Origin: an uncultured Caryophanales bacterium
Lineage (GTDB): Bacteria > Bacillota_I > Bacilli_A > RFN20 > CAG-826
Length of the DNA: 64,000 nucleotides
Assembly (NCBI GenBank): GCA_946624155.1
Contig: CAMORU010000001.1
Location: 62,001-126,000, forward strand
Direction: 5' to 3'
Shown here: positions 51,711 to 60,489 of the stretch, in pieces
How positions within the stretch are numbered: position 1 is the stretch's first letter
How the letters are laid out: each line of letters starts with the position of its first letter
The notes under the pieces: model-generated
Databases searched by the model: none
What the model was told of the DNA's origin: nothing
The model's input: the letters and a program-made list of their open reading frames with translations, nothing else
Translations under genes and position numbers: made by a program

Positions 51711-52943
51711 ATGGAAAATATAATACGAAGCAAATATATCGAAAGAATTAGACCTTATTATGAGTCTGATTTAATTAAGGTTATCACTGGTGTTAGGAGG
51801 TGTGGAAAATCTGTAATTTTATCGCAAATAATTGGTGAAATTCAGAGTAAAGTCGATTCTACCCATATTATTAAAATCGATTTGGAAAGCGTTGAAGGCA
51901 GAAAAATTAACACTTGTGAAAAATTAGAAAATAAAATTTCGAATCTAATAGTAGACAATAATAAATACTATGTTTTTATAGATGAAATTCAAAATATTAA
52001 GAATTTTGAGGTCGCACTAGCGTCTATCAGAGTCAGTTTTAACTGTTCTATTTTTGTCACTGGAAGTAATTCGAAACTCTTAAGCGGAAAATTACAAGAT
52101 AAACTAACCGGTAGAGCGAAGGAGTTTGAAGTATTACCGTTTACGTTTTCTGAATATATAGAATTTAAACAAATTAACCATTTACCTTTCGATTATGATG
52201 AGGATTTCAAGGATTATTTAAAACTTGGCGGCATGCCTCAAAGATTTAACGAAAGTAATGAAATGGAAGTTAGAAGATATCTTAGAGGTATATTTGACTC
52301 CATTATTGAAAAAGATGTGTTTAGTGCGCACAAGAAAATAAACAAAAATGAATTTAAACGTGTAGCTAATTATGTTTTGTCAGAGTCTGGAAAGCTATTC
52401 TCATCGATGTCGGCCGCCAAAGCTTTGGAAAAAGGCATTGACAATGAAAAAGCAAGATCAAAGTCGATTACCATAAATAACTATTTGGAATATTTAATTG
52501 AAAGCTATTTAATCACTGAATGTGAACCCCATTATCAAAAGGGGAAAGAAAGATTAAATGGAACAAAAAAATATTATCCTGTCGATACTGGAATGAAAAA
52601 TTCTTTGGGATTAAACGTTAGCATAGATGAAACGTTTTCTTTAGAAGGGGTCATCTATAACGAATTGGTGTCAAGAGGCTATGAAGTTTTTTATGAAAAA
52701 TTAAGAGATGGTGAAATAGACTTCACTGTCGTAAACGGAAATAAAAAATGTTTTGTTCAAGTTTCATATTATATGGAAAATGAATCCACATTAAATCGAG
52801 AATATGGCGCTTTTGATAAGATTAGAGACAATTCACCAAAATATGTGTTCTCTTTGGACAAAAAAGATTCGTCTAGAAATGGCATCATCCATATAAATAT
52901 TATCGACTTTTTGACTAATAAAGTTGATCTAATGTTTTCATAA
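51711..52943 (+). CDS. AAA ATPase with DUF4143-type C-terminus
   Basis: The 410-aa protein has Walker A GVRRCGKS (about residues 27-34), Walker B YYVFIDEIQ (about 86-94) and a sensor TGSNSKLLSG. The helical middle part is typical of the family, and its DUF4143 C-terminal domain (GEIDFTVVNGNKKCFVQVSY) has a nuclease-fold-like D...E/Q-x-K pattern. Such ATPases are widespread accessory genes of unclear role. There is no Shine-Dalgarno and the promoter points to a leaderless mRNA. Palindromic repeats lie on both sides. Confidence 0.88.
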   Translation: MENIIRSKYIERIRPYYESDLIKVITGVRRCGKSVILSQIIGEIQSKVDSTHIIKIDLESVEGRKINTCEKLENKISNLIVDNNKYYVFIDEIQNIKNFEVALASIRVSFNCSIFVTGSNSKLLSGKLQDKLTGRAKEFEVLPFTFSEYIEFKQINHLPFDYDEDFKDYLKLGGMPQRFNESNEMEVRRYLRGIFDSIIEKDVFSAHKKINKNEFKRVANYVLSESGKLFSSMSAAKALEKGIDNEKARSKSITINNYLEYLIESYLITECEPHYQKGKERLNGTKKYYPVDTGMKNSLGLNVSIDETFSLEGVIYNELVSRGYEVFYEKLRDGEIDFTVVNGNKKCFVQVSYYMENESTLNREYGAFDKIRDNSPKYVFSLDKKDSSRNGIIHINIIDFLTNKVDLMFS

Positions 52944-52948
52944 CTTTC

Positions 52949-52987
52949 GTTTGAATTTTAACAAAAAAACAGAAATTCAAATGATAA
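52949..52987 (+). repeat. Palindromic repeat downstream of AAA ATPase gene
   Basis: This is a direct, imperfect copy of 51655-51694 starting 6 bp after the ATPase stop. Confidence 0.65.
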
Positions 52988-53080
52988 ATATACATTGGTT
53001 CTATCGCAAAATTCAAAAATAGTGCATTGGGTTTATCACTCAAGGACAGTTTATTTACAATCATTGATAAAAATTCATAT

Positions 53081-53106
53081 CCCTATTACAAATAGGGTTT
53101 TATTTT
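53081..53106 (+). terminator. Hairpin CCCTATT-ACA-AATAGGG with T-rich tail
   Basis: A 7-bp stem followed by TTTTATTTT. It could be a terminator for upstream transcription. It also lies just before TACTAT (53108-53113), in a position like that of the TGTCC operators. Confidence 0.55.
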
Positions 53107-53140
53107 GTACTATATAAGTGTCAGAGGGAAACCTCTTGAT

Positions 53141-53228
53141 AGATATGGTCTGAGGGTAAGACCTAAAAAAGAAATCCCAAACGAAGATATGGTCTGAGGG
53201 TAAGACCTAAAAAAGAAATCCCAAATGA
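53141..53228 (+). repeat. Tandem duplication, two 44-bp copies
   Basis: Copies 53141-53184 and 53185-53228 differ at one base. Each contains the hairpin GGTCT-GAGGGTA-AGACC followed by AAAAAAG. They lie 34 bp upstream of a truncated toxin-like frame. Confidence 0.9.
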
Positions 53229-53262
53229 ATTTGCTAGGATATTCCAAGCTTTTATTATCTTT

Positions 53263-53433
53263 ATGGCTAAAGTTATAGAACTAAGAAAACTATCAAAAGA
53301 GTTTTATAAAGCTTATCCTCACAATGTATTTCCAGAGATGGAAGCTAAATTAGGTAGACCTTATGTTGTTTTGCTGGTGGAAATTAATAATATCAAGTTT
53401 GATTATACAAAACGAACTTTAGATTATTTCTAA
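53263..53433 (+). pseudogene. Internally truncated toxin-like gene (possible type III TA toxin)
   Basis: 56 codons from ATG encode KLSKEFYKAYPHNVFPEMEA and GRPYVVLLVEINNIKF, then jump to DYTKRTLDYF. From memory, the order Y-P-x3-P-E, RPY, I-x-x-x-x-F, then DYTK resembles small type III toxins of the CptN/TenpN kind. In those an IPLRSNI-like segment separates F from DYTK; it is missing here. The preceding tandem 44-bp repeats resemble a short RNA antitoxin array. Loss of the centre implies an inactive relic. Confidence 0.42.
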
Positions 53434-53515
53434 TAATAATTAGATAAGTAGTTTGTGGAAAAGAAATCTATAATTCGGTATAACCAAAATGATTATTGTC
53501 TTATAAAATTAGAAT

Positions 53516-54781
53516 ATGGAATGGTATAGAATTCTTAATTTTGTTTTGCAAGGTATATACTTACCTATTCATCTGGTTTTTATCGTTTCTTTAATTAAAA
53601 ATAGAAAACCAACACCTATATGGCACTTTTTTATTGTGGTTGTTATTGGCTTATGGATTATGGTTTCTGGTAGGTTTTTAGAGACCATCGCTTATATCTT
53701 TTATCCAAATAACGATTTTTACATTTTCGCTGTTTATTACCAACTTGTCGGAACCACATTTGCATCGTTTGCTTTCTTGCTTTGGAACCTATATTTAGCA
53801 AGATGCGATAAACTAGCAAATAAACCGATTTTTAAAATAATTTTATTTTCTCTTGCTGCTAGTATCTCTATTTTTGTTTGTACAAATTCATTACATCATC
53901 TCTTTTATGAAAAATTAGTGATGGGAGAACAGGTTCAGCACGGAAAACTATTTTATCTATGCTTGGTATTGGTTTATGCAGCCTTATTCATAGGCTATGC
54001 CATATCTATCATTCATATCATTAGAAAAGAAAGAAACAAGGCTATTAAGATAATCGTTTTCTCCTTATATCCGCTTTTGCCGGCTGTTACAGCGTTGGTG
54101 AGGTCTATTACTGGAGTTGATAAAATTGATTTTACACCAATCATCATGTTTGTCGCTGTCTTTTGTCTTTATATCATCGTCTTTAAATTTAATTCACTTA
54201 GTTTGATTAGTAAATCAATTGAAAGTGTTTTAGAAGAAATTCCAAATATAGTGGTTCTATACAATCCACAAAAAGGCATTCTTTATCAAAACACTAAAGA
54301 AAAGAAAGAGCTGGTTGATAAAGCAATAGAGGAGGTTAATAAGCAAAATAATGTCAAGTCATTTGAACTTGTTTTTTATGATAGTCATTTCTATGTTGAA
54401 ATAAATAAAGATGACGACAATGAATTAATCATTATCAACAATATTGATGATGTTTATTTAGAAAGAAAAGCAATCGAAGAAAGTATTGTTGAAGCAGAAA
54501 AACTCATCAACGATTTAAACGAGAAAAAGAATACAATACAAACCTATATTAACGCTTTGTATGATTTACCAGATTTAAAAGAAAAAGTTACTAGCTTGAC
54601 TAATGCTCAAAAAATAGTGTTATCGAATATAGCAATAATTAAAGAACATTTTATCGCCATTAAGAATAATCCAAAAAATAGCAAAGCATTACTTAAGGAA
54701 ACCGCTACTTTATGTCAAGAAACAATTATGATTATTAGAAAAGCAGTTAATAAGTTAAGTGGAGTAAGCGCTAATGAATAA
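53516..54781 (+). CDS. Membrane sensor protein with 7TM domain and coiled coil, no kinase domain
   Basis: The 421-aa protein has seven hydrophobic helices in residues 1-225, like histidine-kinase N-terminal 7TM domains. A small PAS-like region follows (about 235-320) and then a C-terminal helical/coiled-coil region (about 325-415) rich in Lys and Glu. It lacks the DHp and ATPase domains, which are in the next gene (8-bp overlap). It is therefore the sensor half of a split two-component system. A TATAAA ends 8 nt before ATG and no ribosome site is seen. Confidence 0.82.
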   Translation: MEWYRILNFVLQGIYLPIHLVFIVSLIKNRKPTPIWHFFIVVVIGLWIMVSGRFLETIAYIFYPNNDFYIFAVYYQLVGTTFASFAFLLWNLYLARCDKLANKPIFKIILFSLAASISIFVCTNSLHHLFYEKLVMGEQVQHGKLFYLCLVLVYAALFIGYAISIIHIIRKERNKAIKIIVFSLYPLLPAVTALVRSITGVDKIDFTPIIMFVAVFCLYIIVFKFNSLSLISKSIESVLEEIPNIVVLYNPQKGILYQNTKEKKELVDKAIEEVNKQNNVKSFELVFYDSHFYVEINKDDDNELIIINNIDDVYLERKAIEESIVEAEKLINDLNEKKNTIQTYINALYDLPDLKEKVTSLTNAQKIVLSNIAIIKEHFIAIKNNPKNSKALLKETATLCQETIMIIRKAVNKLSGVSANE

Positions 54782-55712
54782 TTATAAGACGATATTCGAT
54801 AGTTTCCCTTCACCATTTTTCATCCTAGATTCTTTTGGTTATATTTTGAAATACAACAAGCGTTTTAGTTTTAAAGGCATTAAAAAAGGGAAAAAGTTAA
54901 CTGATTTAATACCTGATTGTTTGCAAAATAAAGAAGGTAAATTTGTTTATAACAAGACCTTTTTTAAACGCATTACTAAAGATATTTATGACGATGAGTT
55001 ACTAATTAATTATGCCGTTGTTTTAATTGATATCACAGAAAAAGAGTCAATTAACAATCGAAAACAAGAAAAACAAAAGGAACTTCAAGTTCTTGCCAAT
55101 AGTTTAAGAGAGTCTAATCAAGAATTAGAAAATCTTTTAGAAGAAATCAAGTCATTATCTGATTATGCTGAACAAATTAGATTAGCAAGACTCATCCATG
55201 ATAATTACGGTCACGCAATAACGGACTTATTTATGATTTCTAATATGTGTTTAGAGTCCAAAAACAATAATCCGAAAACCTACAAACAATTAATTATTGA
55301 AGGTGAGAAGATTATTGACAAGATTTTATCTCCTGACCAATTTGAAGCCGGTTCTTTGAAAGAACTTTTGACTTCTTTATCTAAGATTTCTGAATTCCCA
55401 ATTGTGATTAATATAAATGGCGAAGAACCTGACTTTATTAAGACACAATACAAATTAATTAAAAAAATTTGTAAAGAAGCTTATCACAATACATTAGACC
55501 ATTCTTTAGGCAACCAAATGTTTATTAATTTAACAATGAATGAGAAAGATGTAATTTTGGAAATCTATGATGATGGGAAGTGGCATGGAGAATTTGAAAA
55601 AGGTTTTGGACTTACCTCAATGGAAGATAATGTCGTTGCTTCTAAAGGGAAAATAGACTTTGTGCATCAAGAAGGACAAGGGTTTAAAATAATAGTTAAG
55701 TGGAGTAAATAA
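54774..55712 (+). CDS. Soluble sensor histidine kinase (NarX/DesK-type), split system
   Basis: The 312-aa protein has a PAS-like N-terminal part (FPSPFFILDSFGYILKYNKR), a coiled coil (about residues 95-140) and the HisKA_3-type phospho-acceptor RLIHDNYGHAIT (His at about 142). A HATPase_c domain follows, with N-box KEAYHNTLDHS and the G1-like DDGKWHG, FGLTSMEDN. It is soluble and would be docked to the upstream membrane protein. GTGGAG precedes its ATG. It overlaps the sensor gene by 8 bp. Confidence 0.88.
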   Translation: MNNYKTIFDSFPSPFFILDSFGYILKYNKRFSFKGIKKGKKLTDLIPDCLQNKEGKFVYNKTFFKRITKDIYDDELLINYAVVLIDITEKESINNRKQEKQKELQVLANSLRESNQELENLLEEIKSLSDYAEQIRLARLIHDNYGHAITDLFMISNMCLESKNNNPKTYKQLIIEGEKIIDKILSPDQFEAGSLKELLTSLSKISEFPIVININGEEPDFIKTQYKLIKKICKEAYHNTLDHSLGNQMFINLTMNEKDVILEIYDDGKWHGEFEKGFGLTSMEDNVVASKGKIDFVHQEGQGFKIIVKWSK

Positions 55713-56351
55713 ATGATGGACAAAATAAAAATAATTATCGCAGATGATCACCCAATCACAATTGAAGGATTAAAAGTTACTATTGAAAAATGGGATGATT
55801 TTGTTGTCGTTAATACTGCGAATAATGGACAAGAATTATTATCGATATTAGAAAACACACCTGTAGATATCGCTCTTATCGATATAAGAATGCCGGTATT
55901 AGATGGTATTGAAACCATTAGAATTATTAAGAACAAATATCCAAATGTCCGTACAGTTGCTTTATCCACTTTTGATGATGTCGATACAATATCTCGTTCT
56001 ATAGAAGCTGGATGTGATGGTTTTCTTTTAAAGGTCATTGAATCCAATCAATTAAGACAAGCGTTGCTCAGCGTGATGAACGGCATTAACGTTGTTGATA
56101 AAGCTGCGTTAGAAATCTTAAAAAATAAAGAAAAAATTGAAAAAGAATGCAAATTTTCGGAAAGAGAATTACAAATACTCGAATATATCTGTAATGGTGA
56201 TTCCAATAAAGAAATTGCTGCTAAATTATCTTTACAAGTAGGGACAGTGAAAAACATTGTTTCCTTAATGCTTTCTAAATCATATTGCGTTAGCCGTGCC
56301 GCTTTAACGCGTTTTGCTTTAGACAATCATTTGGTCAAAACAAACAAATAG
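55713..56351 (+). CDS. NarL/LuxR-family response regulator
   Basis: The 212-aa protein has a receiver domain with ADDHP (phospho-site region), DIRMPVLDG (Asp about residue 57) and LST/K positions. It is followed by a LuxR HTH (FSERELQILEYICNGDSNKE, IAAKLSLQVGTVKN). It starts directly after the kinase stop (no gap). It would activate or repress target promoters when phosphorylated by the kinase; the likely targets are the downstream lipoprotein and surface protein genes, but no operator is visible. Confidence 0.94.
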   Translation: MMDKIKIIIADDHPITIEGLKVTIEKWDDFVVVNTANNGQELLSILENTPVDIALIDIRMPVLDGIETIRIIKNKYPNVRTVALSTFDDVDTISRSIEAGCDGFLLKVIESNQLRQALLSVMNGINVVDKAALEILKNKEKIEKECKFSERELQILEYICNGDSNKEIAAKLSLQVGTVKNIVSLMLSKSYCVSRAALTRFALDNHLVKTNK

Positions 56352-56463
56352 AACAAATAGTGACTTTTGGAATGACTTATGGCACTTGTTTATTGTGCTA
56401 ATTTTTCTATATTCTCAAATTGATAAATAAAAATTTTTATTTTATTTGGGAGGAAATTTAATT

Positions 56464-57153
56464 ATGAAAACACAAATCAAGAGCTTGTTAGTTTTATCAG
56501 TTTTATCAATTTTTTCATTGGCTGGGTGCAATGTGAACGAAGACACCGTTAATCCAGGAGATGATGAGACAGGAGAAAACCTCCCTTATTCATCAGAGCA
56601 AGCCAAAAATAGATTATTAGAATTAGGCGAAACAAGTGGCTTTGAAATTACCTATCAAGCTTATAACGATGATGATGAAGAGATTGTCAATTATACCTTT
56701 GGTATGAAAGACAATATTGTTTGGCAAGATGATGATGCAGATAAAGAAGTCATTAAAAGGACTGATAGTGGCTTAGATATTTTTGAATTTGATTCAGAAA
56801 CGCAAAGCTATGTACAAACTTATACATATTCAGAATCTGATGCTGTTGAAGTATATAACTCGTATGTAACTAGTTACACTGAAGTATTTTTCATGGCTAA
56901 CGCATATGATGGCATGGAAGGATACCACAAAGTTAAGGATTTGACTTTCGCAGGAAGAAGAGCGACAGAATATCGTTTTGATTTAGCTGTATATGCGGGT
57001 GAGGCTCATTTAACTACTGTTATCGATAAAGAAATTGGCATCACATTATTCTGGGATGCAAATGGTAAAACCTATGATGGCGAAAGTGGTTCTTCGACAT
57101 TCAAGGTTTCTTCATTCAAGACCGGAAGCCAAGTTAACGTACCAGCTGTTTAA
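56464..57153 (+). CDS. Lipoprotein of unknown function
   Basis: The start is ATG 56464 behind GGGAGGAAA. The 229-aa protein has a signal peptide with lipobox SLAGC (Cys about residue 21), an acidic linker (NEDTVNPGDDETGEN) and a domain rich in Tyr and Asp. The domain is likely beta (FEITYQAYNDDDEEIVNYTF, REATEYRF-like strands). It lies right after the two-component system in the same direction. No family is recognised. Confidence 0.72.
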   Translation: MKTQIKSLLVLSVLSIFSLAGCNVNEDTVNPGDDETGENLPYSSEQAKNRLLELGETSGFEITYQAYNDDDEEIVNYTFGMKDNIVWQDDDADKEVIKRTDSGLDIFEFDSETQSYVQTYTYSESDAVEVYNSYVTSYTEVFFMANAYDGMEGYHKVKDLTFAGRRATEYRFDLAVYAGEAHLTTVIDKEIGITLFWDANGKTYDGESGSSTFKVSSFKTGSQVNVPAV

Positions 57154-57239
57154 TTTTACAAAAACGAAATGACGTAACCACTCATAATGATAGCGATTAT
57201 AGATATATTAAAACAAATACTAAAATTGGAGATTAAGTT

Positions 57240-59666
57240 ATGAAAATTATTACTAAAACGAGTTTGCTTCTTTGCACATTATCTCTAGCTATAGGATGCG
57301 GAGTTTTGGCAGCAAGCAAACAATATCAATCCGCAGAAGCGACTGCCGCTAGAATTCTTAATCCGACATTCATAAACGACTACCAAAATTCTAATGGGCA
57401 AAACTGGTCAAGCAATGACGATCCTTCTGATGGTCAATCCAGCGATGCAAGCACATACAAAAATGCGCTTAAATCAACAACCAGTGGTTTCACGAACTAT
57501 AGCGTTTTTACTATTACTACACACGAGAGTAGCAATGTATCAGATGCTTCATATATTCAAGCAGCCTCTAGTTTAACTGATGATTTTTTAGCTCAATATG
57601 TGCCAGCGCATATGGAATTTGTTGTTGCTCCGTATACAAAGGTTACTTATAGTTTAACTTTTAGACTAAGTGCTTATAGATCTAAAACCGGAAATAACGA
57701 AAGTACAAGAGCGGATTTCTCTACCGAATTCTTCTGGTATGGAGAAAACGCTCAAACTCCAACAACCTGGTTCTATCATAGTAATGATTTTACAACATCA
57801 ACAGGAAGAGGCTATTCACAATATCGAGTAGCCGACGAGGTGCCAGGCAATACTGCTAGCTATGATGTTGTTAAATCTTTCACCTTTGAAAATAACGCAT
57901 CTTCTGAAGTAACCAAAAAGGTGTATTTTGGAATGTTCTGTTATATTGAATCTTCTGGAAAAACTGGTAATTATACTGGAAAATTATCCGTTGTTTCTTC
58001 GACAAAAGACATTTCAAATGCGGTGGCTTCAGTTAACGGAACTAACTATTATACTTCTACAACTGCTTTGTCAGCATATAATGCTGCTTCCAATTCAACT
58101 ATGACTCTTATTTCTGACTTAGATTTTTCAGCGAGTCACTATTCTCTTAGTTCAGCAGGAGGAACAGTCAACTTAGTAAACCATACTATTGATTTAGCAA
58201 ATAGAGTATTATACATTGCCGCAGACACAACTATTACAGGCTCTTCAGGAGGCAAGGTAACTTCGACTTTTGCTTACGCCACGATAGCGATTAACGCAGC
58301 AGCAGTTTTAACTTTAAGTGGATACGCAAAAATTGAAAATACTTGTACTGACACATTAACAGCTAGAGCAGTTCTTCTTGGTAACGCAAACGCTAAAATC
58401 TTCGTTGGAGAAAACGCACAAGTAATATCCAATTATTATGGAATTCAAAATGATAATGGATATATCTATTGCTCTGGCAAGATTATTTCTAATAACTCCT
58501 CATATGCTATTTATGTAGGTTCATCTGATGAAGCATATAAATACATATTTTTATATGGTAGCAATGTTCAAGCTTTAAAAGTGCGTATTAATAATTTAGA
58601 AAAAACATTTTTTTACGCAGCATTTAATTCAACTAGTTATTCTTCCGCTACTGGTGTAGATATTGAACTTAATACCTACACAATTGGATCAATTGTCGTG
58701 AGAGATGTTAACAATTCAAACTACTCAAAATTCAGCATCTTACAAGTTAACTATAGACTTTCTAAGTCTTCAACAAATATGGTTGTTGCATATAGAGAAA
58801 GATCCGTTACTTATAATTTAACTAATCTTTCTAGCAACGGTCCTGCAACTTGCACAATAGGTAGTGACTTATCATTTACTATTTCACCAAATAGTGGATA
58901 CGTACTTCCAAATACCATCACAGTGAGAGTTGGAACAACAACATTAAGCCAAAACACTGACTATACTTATAATTCATCTACTGGCGCAGTAGTGATTAAT
59001 AAAGAAAATCTCACAAGTGATGTCACAATTACCGCCTCTGGTGTTGTTCAACACACCGTGACATTCGTTGATGAAAATGGACAAGCAGCTGAACCAATTG
59101 TCGTTAAAGGCACTCAAAATATTCATTTACCAGATTCAGATAACGAACCAGCTTACTACCATACTACTTGGTTTGAAAATCCAGAATTCACCGGTACTAG
59201 CTATACGCCAAATAGTCTTTATCAAATTTCCTCTAACATGACATTCTATGCTCAATATACACAAGATGCTAGAGATGTTGTTTTACAATTTGTAGGTATT
59301 GAATTACACTTTGACGTTGATGTCATTTCCACCAGTAACACTAGCGACACTGGTGCTTGTAGAGGCGAAAATGGTTATTACGAAGTCGCAAAAGCGAAAT
59401 ATCTTTCTTTAAGCAAACCAGAAAAGAAAATTTTCTGTGAATACAGTGAATTCGCTACAGCTAGAGCAAGATTTAAAGCATGGGCAAATGCAAATGGCGA
59501 AGATCTTGATTTAAGCACATTTCAAATCGTTCAACTTTCTAACCAAATCTCTCGAGGAGATAGTAATAATAGTAGTAGCGTTAACATAGTTATAATTGTT
59601 GTTACAGTATCTACATTAATGCTCACTGGTTTATTAGTTCTTAAAAAGAAAAGAGCAACTAAATAG
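57240..59666 (+). CDS. Large surface protein with C-terminal membrane anchor
   Basis: The 808-aa protein has an N-terminal signal peptide (about residues 1-33) and a long Ser/Thr/Asn-rich beta region. Around residues 600-675 an InlB B-repeat/Flg_new-like module HTVTFVDENGQ...WFENPEFTGTSYTPNSLYQ ends in FYAQYT. A C-terminal helix (about 782-801) with tail KKKRATK anchors it. There is no LPXTG. It is probably exposed on the cell surface. GGAG lies before its ATG. The signal peptide ending SAEATAA is a good SPase I site. Confidence 0.8.
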   Translation: MKIITKTSLLLCTLSLAIGCGVLAASKQYQSAEATAARILNPTFINDYQNSNGQNWSSNDDPSDGQSSDASTYKNALKSTTSGFTNYSVFTITTHESSNVSDASYIQAASSLTDDFLAQYVPAHMEFVVAPYTKVTYSLTFRLSAYRSKTGNNESTRADFSTEFFWYGENAQTPTTWFYHSNDFTTSTGRGYSQYRVADEVPGNTASYDVVKSFTFENNASSEVTKKVYFGMFCYIESSGKTGNYTGKLSVVSSTKDISNAVASVNGTNYYTSTTALSAYNAASNSTMTLISDLDFSASHYSLSSAGGTVNLVNHTIDLANRVLYIAADTTITGSSGGKVTSTFAYATIAINAAAVLTLSGYAKIENTCTDTLTARAVLLGNANAKIFVGENAQVISNYYGIQNDNGYIYCSGKIISNNSSYAIYVGSSDEAYKYIFLYGSNVQALKVRINNLEKTFFYAAFNSTSYSSATGVDIELNTYTIGSIVVRDVNNSNYSKFSILQVNYRLSKSSTNMVVAYRERSVTYNLTNLSSNGPATCTIGSDLSFTISPNSGYVLPNTITVRVGTTTLSQNTDYTYNSSTGAVVINKENLTSDVTITASGVVQHTVTFVDENGQAAEPIVVKGTQNIHLPDSDNEPAYYHTTWFENPEFTGTSYTPNSLYQISSNMTFYAQYTQDARDVVLQFVGIELHFDVDVISTSNTSDTGACRGENGYYEVAKAKYLSLSKPEKKIFCEYSEFATARARFKAWANANGEDLDLSTFQIVQLSNQISRGDSNNSSSVNIVIIVVTVSTLMLTGLLVLKKKRATK

Positions 59667-59712
59667 TTAGCTTAACTAATTAAAAAAATTACCTTCTAAT
59701 ATGAAATTGTCG

Positions 59713-59752
59713 GGTGGTGTACTCGCGAGAGTGCATCACCTTTGATTTTTAT
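59713..59752 (+). terminator. Terminator of surface-protein gene
   Basis: GGTGGTGTACTC-GCGA-GAGTGCATCACC stem, then TTTGATTTTTA. Confidence 0.85.
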
Positions 59753-59986
59753 AAGTGAGAATAATCATTACCGTGCTTTAAATCATTTAAAACCTCGATA
59801 TCCATATGTAAAGCGCATCTGGCGGTACAGTTAAAAAGATTCACGAATAAGCTAAATCAAATCTAAAAATACAAAAATTCCCAGGATTTCCTGGGTTTTT
59901 TGTGTGGCTAATAAGCGAGAGAAGATAAATAAACCTGTTTAATTAAGGTTACAGAAACACAAATTATTGCCGTTACAATTCTACTA
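59753..59986. other. Intergenic region
   Basis: No gene is seen. It includes a second strong terminator-type hairpin CCCAGG-ATTT-CCTGGG plus TTTTTTG at 59880-59904, which may end a small transcript starting after 59752. Confidence 0.5.
59880..59904 (+). terminator. Intrinsic terminator without an annotated gene upstream
   Basis: CCCAGG/CCTGGG stem, ATTT loop, six Ts. It may end a small RNA. Confidence 0.7.
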
Positions 59987-60011
59987 AAAAAGAACGCTTA
60001 GCGTTCTTTTT
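59987..60011. terminator. Bidirectional terminator
   Basis: AAAAAGAACGC-TTA-GCGTTCTTTTT, T-rich on both strands; it ends the minus-strand DUF2188 gene. Confidence 0.88.
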
Positions 60012-60027
60012 AAATACAATGTATTTA

Positions 60028-60345
60028 TTATTTAGATTTAATACGTCCTTTGTTTTTACCTTTTGAGTTATGGACAAGTAAAGCGCCTTTTTGGTTCTTG
60101 GTCATCTTTTTAGAATACTCAAGAGCTTCTTTTTGGGTTTTGAATAACTTAATTGCTTTTTCTCCGCCGGCGAATTTTACTTGCCACATTCCATCTTCTC
60201 TTTTGGCGACATGGTAGACTCTGGTGGCGTCATCTTCTGCTTTCTTTGTGTGAACTATTTTCTCAGTGTTTTTTCTTTTGTTTCTTTTATCGATCTTTTT
60301 AATCTCAGTCTTTGGTTGAGCTTTTCTTTTTGGTTTGATAATCAT
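60028..60345 (-). CDS. DUF2188-domain protein
   Basis: The start is ATG 60345 with GAGGAGGAAC upstream; the longer frame has no ribosome site. The 105-aa protein has a very basic N-terminal extension (PKRKAQPKTEIKKIDKRNKR) and a DUF2188 domain (about residues 43-100: VYHVAKREDGMWQVKFAGGEK, then TQKEALEYSKK and ALLVHNSKGK). Small DUF2188 proteins are common and uncharacterised. The basic tail suggests nucleic-acid contact. Confidence 0.8.
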   Translation of the reverse strand: MIIKPKRKAQPKTEIKKIDKRNKRKNTEKIVHTKKAEDDATRVYHVAKREDGMWQVKFAGGEKAIKLFKTQKEALEYSKKMTKNQKGALLVHNSKGKNKGRIKSK

Positions 60346-60489
60346 AATGTTCCTCCTCGGTGAAATTATTACTAAATATTTTATACTTTTAGATTTAAAG
60401 TGAACAAAAAATATCAAAAAACTATATTTTTCTTAAGAATTTTTAGAATTTAAATGTAATTTTAACGAAAGAAAAGTAAAATAATTAGC

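Noticed and set aside
53141..53228. CRISPR array
   Set aside because: The two 44-bp units are directly adjacent with no spacers, and no cas genes are present.
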